Notes: a model not told the origin generated them from the sequence alone. DNA of 64,000 nucleotides from Lyngbya sp. PCC 8106 (GCF_000169095.1 NZ_AAVU01000004.1:62001-126000), one strand, 5' to 3'; positions 9,001 to 17,903 are shown, counted from the stretch's first letter. Made by a program: numbers and translations.

Positions 9001-9358
9001 AAAATTGGGATACAAGCCCCGTCCTTGAGGACGGCTTGATGCTAAACTTTCTTTTGTGGAAAGGGTAATCAACCACACTAAAAACCCAGTCGCCGAAAAG
9101 GCAGCGCACCTTGACGCACTGAAGTTATGGGGTTCCGTACAGGAAAGCTTGTACGCTTATTAGCGCGCAACGCAACAAGTACAGAGAAACCAAGATTTTA
9201 GGTTTTGAACTGTAGGGTAGGGCATACCCAAACAGGCTGATGAAATGGAGCAAAACGCTTGAGGAGAGTCCATCTCTGGTATAGATAGGTCGCCCTATCT
9301 GTATTAAGTGGACTCGCTGAACCAAGAATCCCCGCCGTTTACGGCGTGGGAGTGTCAA
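9001..9358 (+). ncRNA. Orphan HEARO/omega-RNA-like structured element with IS200/IS605-type ends
   Basis: A compact block of hairpins with no credible protein. The left hairpin 9013-9024/9029-9038 has the loop TTGA. Further stems are 9136-9141/9150-9155 (CGTACA/TGTACG), AAACC/GGTTT (9188-9192/9201-9205) nested in TACAG/CTGTA, GGGTA/TACCC (9215-9219/9225-9229), GAGTCCA/TGGACTC (9266-9272/9309-9315) enclosing AGATAGG/CCTATCT, and a right-end hairpin 9330-9338/9341-9350 followed by AGTGTCAA. The right hairpin plus TCAA resembles IS200/IS605 right ends. The internal order (GGAAAGC hairpin, ACAGGCTGATGA, GAGTC stem) resembles the HEARO RNA that guides IscB nucleases. No IscB, TnpB or TnpA gene is adjacent. 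If it is an IscB-type RNA, the guide would be the DNA just left of 9010. Family assignment is from memory of the consensus and needs a covariance-model test. Confidence 0.68.
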
Positions 9359-9362
9359 TCCA

Positions 9363-9851
9363 TCAATTGGCTAAAGCATCCGCCTCGATAACTTCGACAT
9401 CCTCAATCGGTTGACCTTGATGGACTAACTGTTTATGATCATTAGAATTCAAATTCACTCGCAGTTGATTTTGTCCAGGTTCGAGAGTATCGAGATAATA
9501 CCAATTTCCATAAATTCTCGTAATTTTTTCTCCGTTAACGTATAAGTGAGCGTGTCCTTCTCCGGGGCGGGCATCAGTGTTAACTTGTTCGGGTGCAAAG
9601 CGGAAATTCGAGACTTTCACCTCCAGATTCCATCCTTTCATCTGATCGGGATGAACCACCAAATCAACTGTTGGAATGGGTTGACCCTGGGGTATTTCCA
9701 TCGGTTCGTGATTGTGATTCATCCCCTCTCCGTGAGATTCGTGACTTTGTTCAACTGCTGAACTTCTTTGCACTTCACCCCGACTCAGTGAATTTCCAAA
9801 CAAAATTACAGTAACAACTGTAGCTAATGTGAGAAAAAATCTCATGCTCAT
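9363..9851 (-). CDS. Exported His-rich protein of unknown function
   Basis: A 162-residue protein with an N-terminal signal segment (hydrophobic core FFLTLATVVTVILFG) and then a His/Glu/Met-rich linker (SHESHGEGMNHNHEPM, ~39-54) that looks able to bind metal such as copper. A predicted beta-rich domain follows (~60-150) with HAHLYVNGEKI and IYGNWYYLDTLEPGQ. It may be a periplasmic metal-handling or cupredoxin-like protein, but I do not recognise a named family. Its 3' end abuts the non-coding element at 9001-9358. Confidence 0.75.
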   Translation of the reverse strand: MSMRFFLTLATVVTVILFGNSLSRGEVQRSSAVEQSHESHGEGMNHNHEPMEIPQGQPIPTVDLVVHPDQMKGWNLEVKVSNFRFAPEQVNTDARPGEGHAHLYVNGEKITRIYGNWYYLDTLEPGQNQLRVNLNSNDHKQLVHQGQPIEDVEVIEADALAN

Positions 9852-9963
9852 TTAAGAATACAACTCCTGACTAGAAAACTTAGATTAAAAATTCAGTAGT
9901 TGGATTGTAAGTCAGGGGTTAAAGTGCGTCAAAAGACAAGCTGTCAAACTTGAGTTTCAAGGG

Positions 9964-10854
9964 TTAAATTTCGGCATTTGCCCGTTCAACTAAACGACGA
10001 GCCAGGGTTTGAATTCCCGTATGTTCATAATAATTGGTACTCATATCCAGGAATGCACCCAAATAATCCAATTTGTCATCGCTAAATTCTACAAAACTTT
10101 GCAAGCTATTAGCAACATTTGTAGGGGTAATACCGCGATCGCTGACAAAATCTCCCATCCAACCGGAAACCGAAGAAAACGCTTCCCCAATAAAGCCTAA
10201 TTTACTGTTTTGAGTATCCCCAGGAATTGCGTCTTCCATTTCTTTGAAGCCAGGGTTTTCCTCTAAGTCTGAAGGGGAAAGTCGTTCGATCCATTCTGAA
10301 ACAGCTTGTATAAAATCAGGCCCCAAAGGAATTAAACCATCAAAACAAACTAAAGCCGCCATCCGCATCAAAGCGTCCCCGCTATAATCCCCCAAAGAAC
10401 CAACAAAGTCACCAATACTATCTCCCGGAATGCCATTGATCGCGCAGAAACCCAATAATTCCCCAACAACTTTCAGTGAGAGATCTATCGTTTGGGCTTT
10501 GGCGGGTTTAGGAGTCAGACTCGTCAACAAACCTCCCACCAGAGGAATTTTGTCTCCCACCATATTGGCAAGGGTAGCCGCACCGATCGCCCGACCCGAT
10601 CCGCTAATCGTTTGGTAAAGCCACAAAGCCCGTTGATAGCCTTCTGACTTATCATTGAATAGTATTACAGCGCGATCGCCAATTTGCTGAATCAGGTCTT
10701 CGTCGTCTTCTCCAGTAACAGTACGGATAGTATTGTCAAACCCGACCCAATTATCCCATTCCCCCGGAATCACAAAATCTAGGGCGTGTAGGGCTTTAGT
10801 TGTAATATTGTCTGTGGGAAGCTCATCGACCAACTTAATAATTGATTTGCTCAC
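9964..10854 (-). CDS. Hypothetical cyanobacterial protein, 296 aa
   Basis: I do not recognise this family. The protein is acidic, lacks a clear signal peptide, and starts MSKSIIKLVDELPTDN after AAAGGAGAATTGTTGTG, an excellent ribosome site that fixes the start. Two Gly/Ala-rich moderately hydrophobic stretches occur: SGSGRAIGAATLANMVG and a long helix-breaking region around GDSIGDFVGSLGDYSGDAL. These could be amphipathic or membrane-associated. Recurrent GD/PGD segments give the impression of a pore-forming or self-associating protein, but that is only an impression. A lipoprotein gene lies 88 bp upstream on the same strand. Confidence 0.7.
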   Translation of the reverse strand: MSKSIIKLVDELPTDNITTKALHALDFVIPGEWDNWVGFDNTIRTVTGEDDEDLIQQIGDRAVILFNDKSEGYQRALWLYQTISGSGRAIGAATLANMVGDKIPLVGGLLTSLTPKPAKAQTIDLSLKVVGELLGFCAINGIPGDSIGDFVGSLGDYSGDALMRMAALVCFDGLIPLGPDFIQAVSEWIERLSPSDLEENPGFKEMEDAIPGDTQNSKLGFIGEAFSSVSGWMGDFVSDRGITPTNVANSLQSFVEFSDDKLDYLGAFLDMSTNYYEHTGIQTLARRLVERANAEI

Positions 10855-10942
10855 AACAATTCTCCTTTTTTAAAGTTCAAAAATTAGAGTGTTTAGCGAT
10901 ATAAAAACAAGCAAAGTTGTCTAAGGCTCTCAAGAAAACAGT

Positions 10943-11440
10943 TTACTTAACTCTGGCTAAACCTGTTAAATTAAACTGAGTTAACCATTTTTCCCGTTCG
11001 CTTTCACTCAAAGTCTTAGAGGTCACTTTTACCTGATAGCGATTGGCGACTAAAATCGCAGTTGTATTGCTACCCTGAGTCACAGCCGGATATCCGGCAA
11101 TACTTTTATTGCTGTTTTGAAATTTAGAAGCTGCCGTGGGATTATTGGCGGTATCATTAATCGAAAGTAAGGCGACTTCTTCACCCCCTTGAGAAACTTT
11201 AGCCTGAGCAAATCCTGATTTTTCCTGACGAAAATTAACTTTATAGTCTCCCTGACTTTTTGGGAAAAACTTATTAAACTCACCCCCCGATACAGGTTCC
11301 GATGCGACCATTTGGCTGCCTGAATTGGATTGATCTGCCGTTGGAGGAGCAGAGGTCATCGTTGAACTACAACCGGAAACAAACAGCGATAATGCCAATA
11401 CACAGGCGATGAGAATATTGGGTAAACGTTTCAAGCTCAT
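10943..11440 (-). CDS. Putative lipoprotein
   Basis: A 165-residue protein with a typical lipoprotein signal: positive N-terminus MSLKRL, a hydrophobic core, and the lipobox VSGC with Cys24. After a Ser/Thr/Gln-rich linker comes a small soluble domain (~50-165) beginning GGEFNKFFPKSQGDYKV and including VSQGGEEVALLSIND. It should be anchored to the outer leaflet of the inner membrane or to the outer membrane. I recognise no named domain. It may be co-transcribed with the downstream gene ending at 9964. Confidence 0.8.
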   Translation of the reverse strand: MSLKRLPNILIACVLALSLFVSGCSSTMTSAPPTADQSNSGSQMVASEPVSGGEFNKFFPKSQGDYKVNFRQEKSGFAQAKVSQGGEEVALLSINDTANNPTAASKFQNSNKSIAGYPAVTQGSNTTAILVANRYQVKVTSKTLSESEREKWLTQFNLTGLARVK

Positions 11441-11809
11441 ATAACTCTCTGGGATAGTAAAAGAACGGAAAAATCATCTTTCTATCTTATCAGAATGTGG
11501 CACGGGGAAAGTGATCAAATCCCTTTCGTTAGAATCGTTAAATTTTTGTATAATCAGTATCTTCTTTAGGAGGTTGAAAGCAAAGGAATGGGAAGTTCGG
11601 ACTGTAATCAATAAGATTGGGGACTTGTGAATAAATTTGATTTGTAAATGAGTTGAATTCAACCGCAAGATCAGCAATGAAGGTTGTCTGTCTTGAGACA
11701 TCACCAACACCTAACGGGAGTCTTGTTGGGGGTCATTCTCACGGGACAGCTTCGGAGTGACCAAAGTTCGCTCAAACTAGACGACCCGAAAAAATTTTCA
11801 CAAAGGGGG

Positions 11810-11838
11810 TTGACAAGCTCAGAAAAAGGCTATATATT
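11810..11838 (+). promoter_or_regulatory. Sigma-70-type promoter for the orphan 5S rRNA
   Basis: A perfect -35 box TTGACA (11810-11815) and a near-consensus -10 box TATATT (11833-11838) are separated by exactly 17 bp. Transcription would begin near 11845, about 90 bp before the mature 5S. The leader can fold: TGTGCA (11847-11852) with TGCACA (11900-11905) and AAGCAG (11857-11862) with CTGCTT (11891-11896). This fold probably helps processing. The remaining sequence between 11441 and 11810 holds no convincing gene. Confidence 0.8.
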
Positions 11839-11934
11839 AGTTGAAGTGTGCAGGAAAAGCAGCAAAACACCTAACCCAACGGAAAGGAAACTGCTTGTTT
11901 GCACAAAAGACCTAAAAAAGCATTTTAAAGCTTT

Positions 11935-12051
11935 TCTGGTGTCTATGGCTCGATGGAACCACACCGATCCATCTCGAACTCGGATGTGAAACGTTGACAC
12001 GGCGAAGATACTTGGTGGGTAGCTGCCTGGGAAAATAGCTCGATGCCAGGA
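11935..12051 (+). rRNA. rrf: 5S ribosomal RNA (orphan copy)
   Basis: The sequence matches bacterial/cyanobacterial 5S rRNA along its length: the start TCTGGTGTCTATGG, the conserved CGAACTCGGATGTGAAAC, the loop E/helix IV region GGTGGGTAGCTGCC, and GGGAAAATAGCTCGATGCC ending in CCAGGA. The terminal helix pairs TCTGG with CCAGG. Length is ~117 nt; the exact ends are +/-2 nt. No 23S rRNA precedes it. It has its own promoter and a strong terminator, so it is a free-standing gene rather than the tail of an rrn operon. Confidence 0.95.
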
Positions 12052-12059
12052 TAATATAT

Positions 12060-12098
12060 AAAAGCCTTCTTCCAGTGATATATCGGAAGGAGGCTTTT
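12060..12098 (+). terminator. Terminator of the 5S rRNA gene
   Basis: AAAAGCCTTCTTCC (12060-12073) pairs with GGAAGGAGGCTTTT (12085-12098) with only minor mismatch across an 11-nt loop. It starts 9 bp after the end of 5S. The flanking A/T-rich arms make it usable in both directions, so it may also end the flotillin transcript arriving from the right. Confidence 0.88.
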
Positions 12099-12166
12099 AA
12101 TTGATTTGAAAGTTGCTCAAGTCTAAAAAGTAAGGTAAGCATTGCCTACCCTACTCTCAACTAAAT

Positions 12167-13729
12167 TTATGCTTGATCTAACCAACTCTGAACCATTGCA
12201 GTCGGAATGTAAACTTTAGAATGACTAAACATCGTCTTGAAAGTGTCTTGACCGCCCATTTTCAGAGCATTTTGTAAGCGTGATTTGAATTGTGAATCCG
12301 TTTTAATCTTCTGCTCAACAGCGCGTTCAGCTTCTATATTCGTTTGTGTTTTTTCAGCAATTTGAGTGAGAAATTGTTGAACTTCTGATTGAACTGACTT
12401 CAAAAATTCTTCCTTTGTTCCGGTTGAGTTAGAACCATAAGTCGGTAAAGCTTTTCCCTCCTTTAAGGGGTCTAATTGCTCAACAATATTGACAGGTGAA
12501 CGAGGTTGACTCACATTGCGAACCGCATCAGCAACATCAATTCCCGTCGTTTGACGCAACTGTTCTAAAAATCCGGCGATTTTTGTAGCATTAGTACCAT
12601 TTTCACCATTAATAACCGTGAGATTATCCACCTCAACTTCAGGAATTGTAGAAACAAGAGTTTGTAGCAATCCTTCTAATTTTTGATAGAGGAAGATTTC
12701 TCGGGCATTTGTACCTGCGGCTTTCCAAGATTCAGCTAACCGTTGAGTCCCTTCGGCTCGGGCTTTTCCGTCTTCAATAATCTGAGCTGCATCTCCTTTT
12801 GCACGGGCAATTGCACGTTTACATTCTGCTTCTGCTGGAGCAACAATATCAGCTTGTAGCCGCTGTTCAACTTGAATAATCCGTGCTTTTTGAACCGGAA
12901 GTTCTGCCTGAGTTCGGGCAACTTCTGAAGCAATTTCAGACTCAGACTCAGCAATCACCGCATCTCGCTTGGTCATCGCATCCTTGACTCGACGTTCGGC
13001 TTCAGCGCGAGCGACTTCTATCTCAGTTTCTAACTGTTTGAGTGAGGTATTTTTCTTGTTTTCTGCATTCCGAATAACCGAAGTGGCTTGGGCTTGGGCT
13101 TCTGCCATCCGAGCATCTCGTAACAGTTCGGCTTGTTGTTGACGTCCGATTGAATCAAGATAACCGACTTCATCAGAAATATTTTGAATTTGTAGAGTAT
13201 CTAAAATCAACCCTAACCGTTCTAAATCATCTTCGGCTTCTTCTAATAAACTTTTAGCAAAAGCCAACTTATCACCGTTCACCTGTTCAGGAGTCAAACT
13301 CGCTAATACCCCCCGTAAATTCCCTTCTAAAGTTTCTTTTGCCATTTGTTCGATTTCGTTGCGGCTTTTGCCGAGTAAACGTTCAATGGCATTATGAATC
13401 GTCGGTTCTTCCCCAGCAATTTTAATATTCGCTACACTTTCAACTGTTAGTGGAATGCCCCCTTTTGAGTAAGCATTGGCGACTTTCAACTCAATAATCA
13501 TGTTGGTTAAGTCCATCCGAAAAGCTTGTTCAAGTAGGGGAATGCGAATGCTACTTCCACCTTTAACCAAACGATATCCAACTTCTTCTCTTTCCTCTAC
13601 CCGCTGATGTCCACCTGCAAAAATTAGCACTTCGCTGGGTTGACAAACATAGTAAAGGTTGCGAATAATAAATGCTCCTGCACCTGTACCTAAACCTAAT
13701 GTTGCGAGTAATGCAATGATAATTTCCAT
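12167..13729 (-). CDS. Flotillin-like SPFH/PHB membrane protein
   Basis: A 520-residue protein with an N-terminal membrane segment (~3-24) followed by an SPFH/band-7 domain (~30-190; CQPSEVLIFAGG, MDLTNMIIELKVANAYSKGG, VNIKIAGEEP-like). Next comes a long Ala/Glu/Arg-rich coiled coil (~200-340) with repeated AEAQA/ARAEAERR patterns, then a C-terminal oligomerisation region. Flotillins scaffold membrane microdomains and often work with NfeD-type proteins. It is the downstream member of a pair, 37 bp after a second flotillin gene. The C-terminus has an extra segment (~420-520) absent from its neighbour. Confidence 0.9.
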   Translation of the reverse strand: MEIIIALLATLGLGTGAGAFIIRNLYYVCQPSEVLIFAGGHQRVEEREEVGYRLVKGGSSIRIPLLEQAFRMDLTNMIIELKVANAYSKGGIPLTVESVANIKIAGEEPTIHNAIERLLGKSRNEIEQMAKETLEGNLRGVLASLTPEQVNGDKLAFAKSLLEEAEDDLERLGLILDTLQIQNISDEVGYLDSIGRQQQAELLRDARMAEAQAQATSVIRNAENKKNTSLKQLETEIEVARAEAERRVKDAMTKRDAVIAESESEIASEVARTQAELPVQKARIIQVEQRLQADIVAPAEAECKRAIARAKGDAAQIIEDGKARAEGTQRLAESWKAAGTNAREIFLYQKLEGLLQTLVSTIPEVEVDNLTVINGENGTNATKIAGFLEQLRQTTGIDVADAVRNVSQPRSPVNIVEQLDPLKEGKALPTYGSNSTGTKEEFLKSVQSEVQQFLTQIAEKTQTNIEAERAVEQKIKTDSQFKSRLQNALKMGGQDTFKTMFSHSKVYIPTAMVQSWLDQA

Positions 13730-13766
13730 AGTTCTGAATGAATGGGTTTGTGGGTTGTCAAAATCA

Positions 13767-15155
13767 CTAATTGTTCAGGGTAAATTCTTGAGGTTTTTTG
13801 CGTCCATTCGTTTCGGCGCGAGTAGCAGCAACTTTTACCCCTAAGATTTGATCCACACTATCGAGGAACTGACTAAAGATTTCAGGATAAGCTTTCACCA
13901 AACTCGCAATTGATTTACCGTCGCCATTATCAATCACATTGACATTGCGAAGTTCTACCCGACTGGGAACTTTTGCGGCTTCTTTGAGGATCATTTCAAT
14001 TTGCTGCAAGTAGAATAATTCGGAGGCATCTTTTTCCATATCGTGCCAAACTTTGGAGAGCAAATCATTAACGAGGGCCTCAGCCTGAGCATTTTCGATC
14101 AACGGTGCGGCTTTTCCTTTGGCTTGCAGTTCCTTGGCTTGACGTTCGGCTTCAGCAGGTAAGACTTCATCTGCTTCTAAGCGTAAACGTTCTAATTCGG
14201 CGCGAACCGTTTGTAGGAGTTGTTCGGCACGGGCGCGGGCTTCTTTGGCAGCAGCGATGGTGCGTTCTTCCTCCGAACGGGCTTGCTGTTCGAGTTCGGC
14301 TTTGATTTTCCGCAGTTCGTTGTCTTTTTGTTGAACAATAGATAGGGCTTGAGTTTTAGCGACTTCAGCTTGTCGTTTGCAGTCGGCTTCGATTTGTTCG
14401 GCTTCAGCGAGGGCGTTGGACTCGGCGATTTCGGCATCTCGCATAATCAGGGCAATTTGCCGCCGTCCAATCGATTTGAGATAATCAACATCATCGGAAA
14501 CGCTTTGAATTTTGAGGGTATCAAGCTGTAAACCGAGTTTGCTCAGATCACGAGAAACGTCTTCAGCGATGCGTTCAGCGAAGCGTAGGCGGTCTTCGTT
14601 GAGTTGTTCGGGGGTGAGGGTACTGACAACACCCCGCAGGTTGCCTTCTAGGGTTTCACGAGCAACTCGGGAGATTTCGGAGCGATCGCGATCGAGAAAA
14701 CGTTCAATGGCATTCCCCACAATGGCCCGATCACTGGAGATTTTAACATTGGCAATGGCTTGAATATGTAGGGGGGTTCCACCTCGGGAGTAGGCGTTGG
14801 TGATTTCGACGGGAACGGGCATGGTTCGCAGATCCATGGTTTTTACCGTTTCCAAAATCGGAATACAAATGGTGCGTCCGCCAAAAATCACTCGATAACC
14901 GACTTCGCCTTCTTTACTGCGATTTTTGCGACCGGAGAGGATTAAAATTTCGTTGGGTTTACAAATTTGTAGAAAGGTATTGAGAAACCAAATCAGGATA
15001 ACAGTACCAAAAATGGTCAGAGCGATGGGTAACGCGGTAGAGATTTGTGCAGGTAATTCACTCCGGTTCGTCGGGATAGAGTCCATCGGTTGAACTTGCG
15101 CGACTTCTACTAAAATCGCGTCTTCTTCAGCATAGGCTACAAATTTATTGTTCAT
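13767..15155 (-). CDS. Flotillin-like SPFH/PHB membrane protein
   Basis: A 462-residue paralogue of the downstream gene. Residues 1-35 are a short extracytoplasmic N-terminus, a TM helix follows (~38-60; LPIALTIFGTVILIWFL), then the SPFH domain (~66-240; CKPNEILILSGR, MDLRTMPVPVEITNAYSRGG), a coiled coil (~240-360) and a conserved tail. SPFH proteins oligomerise into membrane microdomains. The tandem pair with an NfeD-like gene 258 bp upstream recalls the flotillin/NfeD operons of other bacteria. The two paralogues may form hetero-oligomers (inference). Confidence 0.9.
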   Translation of the reverse strand: MNNKFVAYAEEDAILVEVAQVQPMDSIPTNRSELPAQISTALPIALTIFGTVILIWFLNTFLQICKPNEILILSGRKNRSKEGEVGYRVIFGGRTICIPILETVKTMDLRTMPVPVEITNAYSRGGTPLHIQAIANVKISSDRAIVGNAIERFLDRDRSEISRVARETLEGNLRGVVSTLTPEQLNEDRLRFAERIAEDVSRDLSKLGLQLDTLKIQSVSDDVDYLKSIGRRQIALIMRDAEIAESNALAEAEQIEADCKRQAEVAKTQALSIVQQKDNELRKIKAELEQQARSEEERTIAAAKEARARAEQLLQTVRAELERLRLEADEVLPAEAERQAKELQAKGKAAPLIENAQAEALVNDLLSKVWHDMEKDASELFYLQQIEMILKEAAKVPSRVELRNVNVIDNGDGKSIASLVKAYPEIFSQFLDSVDQILGVKVAATRAETNGRKKPQEFTLNN

Positions 15156-15413
15156 TTTTTTAGGTTGAATAGATACAATGTTGAGTTCCGATTTGTTAAT
15201 TTCTGAGTGTATTTGGGATTAAGTTTAGTTGGTGTTAGCAACGACTACTCAGGGCGTGCGGATCAATTTATGAAATGAAGACTAAGATTTTGTGCATAGA
15301 TATGATAGGTCTGTGACGACAACGATAGAACCGATCTGTTTTCCTAATTTTTAAGGGATTTAGAGTCAATTGTAATCGGTCAATGTGATTTTTTTTAGAT
15401 GTTTTGAGTCAAG

Positions 15414-16031
15414 TTACTCCTCTGAAGATTGTCTGAAGGAAGCTTCTGAGACGACCCAGACTTTGTTTTTTTCGACTCCGACCACAAATGCTTTATCTCC
15501 TTGAGAAAATGCTTTTAAGTCTTCTGTCATCGCCATGAGATCGAGGGTTGTTCCTTTAATACTTAATCGCACTTTACCTCTGCTATTTTGATCGAATGGG
15601 ATTTCTACTATACTCGGTAAACCCAATAAATCATTGGTGCGTACCAAACTATCAGCTTGTTGTCTTTGCAGAAGACGTAACGCCCAAACCATCGCAGTTC
15701 CACTCACAACGCCAACTGCAATGGATACCCACAAGATCAACTGAGGGGACATCGCGGGGTTCAGTCGGGAAAGGATGACTCCTGTTAAACCAAAAAAACA
15801 TCCACCAAATGTCCAAAACCGCAAGCTCAAAAACGGTAATCCTAGTCCTCGGCGACGCCGCCTGTTCTTCCGGGGAATATACTTATCTTCTTCTGTTTTA
15901 GCGGATTTATCAACAAGTGTTATGTCTGAATCAAAGTCCTGATCAAAATCAACGCCGTCTAGTCCGGCGAAAGCAGCTAATGTAACAAAAACACCGCCCA
16001 CAACTAAACAGAATAGGTATAGAGTAAACAT
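15414..16031 (-). CDS. NfeD-like membrane protein with OB-type C-terminal domain
   Basis: A 205-residue protein with an N-terminal TM helix (~3-22), an acidic then Arg-rich cytoplasmic loop (DFDQDFDSDI and NRRRRRGLGLPFLS), two further TM helices (~70-85 and ~95-118), and a C-terminal ~70-residue beta domain (LLGLPSIVEIPFDQNSRGKVRLSI) typical of the OB fold of NfeD/YuaF. NfeD proteins are partners of flotillins, and this gene lies immediately upstream of two flotillin genes in the same direction. It probably acts in the same membrane-microdomain complex. Confidence 0.8.
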   Translation of the reverse strand: MFTLYLFCLVVGGVFVTLAAFAGLDGVDFDQDFDSDITLVDKSAKTEEDKYIPRKNRRRRRGLGLPFLSLRFWTFGGCFFGLTGVILSRLNPAMSPQLILWVSIAVGVVSGTAMVWALRLLQRQQADSLVRTNDLLGLPSIVEIPFDQNSRGKVRLSIKGTTLDLMAMTEDLKAFSQGDKAFVVGVEKNKVWVVSEASFRQSSEE

Positions 16032-16192
16032 AGGCTTCCCTAATAACGGGATACTTCATAATTACTGGAATCTTCGACCATTGGTCTATTTCTATTTTCG
16101 CAAATTCGTTTCCGGATTCAGCAAACTTTTGTAACAAAAATGGGTAAATTATTAATAAAGTCTACAATTGATGTTCTCAATCCTTAAAAATT

Positions 16193-16813
16193 ATGCCCTA
16201 TCCGGCTGCACCCTGGACTCTCAACGGTTATGCCCTTCAGACTCTACAATGGGTTGATGTTAGCACAGTTCGCCCGATGATTCCCTCAGAATTCAAGATT
16301 ATTTCTCCTTGGCTAAATCAAACCCTGGGTGGAATTTATATCTCGACTTATCAATCTGGTTCTAGTTTACAATACAACGAACTGATTGTTAACACGGCAT
16401 TGGTGAGTTATTCGGGTCAATGGGGCGGATGGATTTCTCATATTTATGTTGATGATGAAGATTCGGTTGCCGGGGGGCAAATTTGGGGACTTCCGAAACA
16501 ATTGGCAGAATTTAAGTGGGAAGGACACAACAGGGTGACGGTTTCTCAAGGCAAAAATATTCTCTGTCGGCTGACTTATACTCAACCGAGTTTGAGTTTA
16601 CCTCTGTCGTTAACAGTTCCAGGTTTCGGCTATCAACAAGGGCGAATTCTACACTTTCAAAATCACTTTAAATGTAACGTGAGTCTGATTAGCGGTCAAG
16701 TCAAAATTCCTTCAGAAAGTCCATTTTATCCTCTCAATCTTGATCGTCCTGGGTTCACACTTTATCAAAACGCTCTAAATTTAGTTGTAGATCAACCCCG
16801 AAGCTTGGAATAG
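16193..16813 (+). CDS. Acetoacetate decarboxylase-superfamily protein
   Basis: A 206-residue protein that resembles the acetoacetate-decarboxylase (ADC) fold: VRPMIPSEFKI near the N-terminus, the core NELIVNTALVSYSGQWGGWISHIYVDDEDS, and GGQIWGLPKQLAEFKW, which matches the GR-x-W-G-x-P-K pattern around the active site in ADC-like proteins. Many family members are not decarboxylases and act as hydratase/aldolase-like enzymes or are uncharacterised. The substrate is unknown. It converges on the aminopropyltransferase gene with a 13-bp gap. Confidence 0.78.
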   Translation: MPYPAAPWTLNGYALQTLQWVDVSTVRPMIPSEFKIISPWLNQTLGGIYISTYQSGSSLQYNELIVNTALVSYSGQWGGWISHIYVDDEDSVAGGQIWGLPKQLAEFKWEGHNRVTVSQGKNILCRLTYTQPSLSLPLSLTVPGFGYQQGRILHFQNHFKCNVSLISGQVKIPSESPFYPLNLDRPGFTLYQNALNLVVDQPRSLE

Positions 16814-16826
16814 TTTTTTAAGCGAA

Positions 16827-17768
16827 TTAACCCAATAAATTTTGTTCAAAATCAATCGGGGGACGAGCCAGAGTATAAGTTTGAGTTTCGTTAGCGATCC
16901 GGGTGCGAATATGAGCGGGAGTTTGCAGAATTCCGAGGAGTGTTATTCCATCTAACATTTGGAACTCTTGGGTTGTTTTTTCAGCTAACAAGCGGTCAAT
17001 TTCTTCGGGGTTGGGTTGAGGGTTAATCTCGTTTTCAGAGGCTACAATAAATCCCCAAGCTTCACCAAAACTCGGAACATTACTGCTATAAGAATGAACA
17101 CTCGAAAAGACTTGACTGAGGGTTTTGGCTAGACGGGTATGAAATTTCATTCTCAGCACAGAAGTCGATCCCGCTTGTACCCCTAAAACACCTCCTGGAG
17201 TTAACAAATCCCGCAATTGTTGATAATATTCTTGAGTGAATAACCGAAAAGAAGGCCCCGATTCTACAGGTTCAGAAAGATCAGAAATAATCACATCCCA
17301 AGGGTGTTGAATTTTATGCAAATATTCAAACGCATCTCCAATAATAAGTTCAACCCGAGGATCATCAAAAGTATTCGCATTCATTTCGGGTAAATACTGA
17401 CGACAAGCTTCGACAACTTCCCCATCAATATCAATCATCATTACTTTTTCAACTGTTTTCCAGCGCAAAACTTCCCGCAATGTCGCACCTTCACCTCCTC
17501 CCAAAATCAGAACCGTTCGAGGTTCACCCTGATAAATCATAGCAGGATGAACAAGAGGTTCGTGATAGAGAAATTCATCGCCAGTAGTTGACTGTAACTT
17601 CCCATCTAAAACTAAGGCTTTACCATAGGTATCCGTTTCGACAACATACATTTGTTGATAGGGAGTCTGTTTGAAGGTGAGAATACGAGTGATCCCATGA
17701 GCGTAGAGATCCCAAGGGGTAAGATAATCACTTAACCAAAGATCGGCGTTAATTGGACTACCAGCCAT
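16827..17768 (-). CDS. speE: Polyamine aminopropyltransferase (spermidine/thermospermine synthase-like)
   Basis: A 313-residue protein with the N-terminal beta domain and Rossmann methyltransferase-like core of spermidine synthases. Landmarks are VLDGKLQSTTGDEFLYHE, LILGGGEGATLREVL (nucleotide-binding Gly loop with the E of the decarboxy-SAM site), the acidic MIDIDGEVVEAC and IISDLSEP with the catalytic aspartate. It transfers aminopropyl groups from decarboxylated S-adenosylmethionine to putrescine or spermidine in the cytoplasm. The GGGEGATLRE version is also typical of thermospermine-type enzymes, so the product cannot be fixed from sequence alone. Confidence 0.92.
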   Translation of the reverse strand: MAGSPINADLWLSDYLTPWDLYAHGITRILTFKQTPYQQMYVVETDTYGKALVLDGKLQSTTGDEFLYHEPLVHPAMIYQGEPRTVLILGGGEGATLREVLRWKTVEKVMMIDIDGEVVEACRQYLPEMNANTFDDPRVELIIGDAFEYLHKIQHPWDVIISDLSEPVESGPSFRLFTQEYYQQLRDLLTPGGVLGVQAGSTSVLRMKFHTRLAKTLSQVFSSVHSYSSNVPSFGEAWGFIVASENEINPQPNPEEIDRLLAEKTTQEFQMLDGITLLGILQTPAHIRTRIANETQTYTLARPPIDFEQNLLG

Positions 17769-17903
17769 GAAACTCCTTGTTTAAATTGATTGACTTATGA
17801 TAGATTCACCCCTTATTTTTTATCATACAAACACCAAAAAAGGACAGAAATATTTTCCGTCCCTAATATTATAATTCTAGTCTAAGCAGGATTTCGGAAT
17901 TCT

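Noticed and set aside
9125..9358. A 77-codon minus-strand frame inside the structured element
   Set aside because: It lies entirely in the hairpin-rich region, resembles no family, and its residues simply mirror the palindromes. The RNA explanation is better.
11474..11989. Short frames (78-101 codons) on both strands around the 5S promoter
   Set aside because: They overlap the promoter and 5S rRNA, lack ribosome sites and have no protein-like composition.
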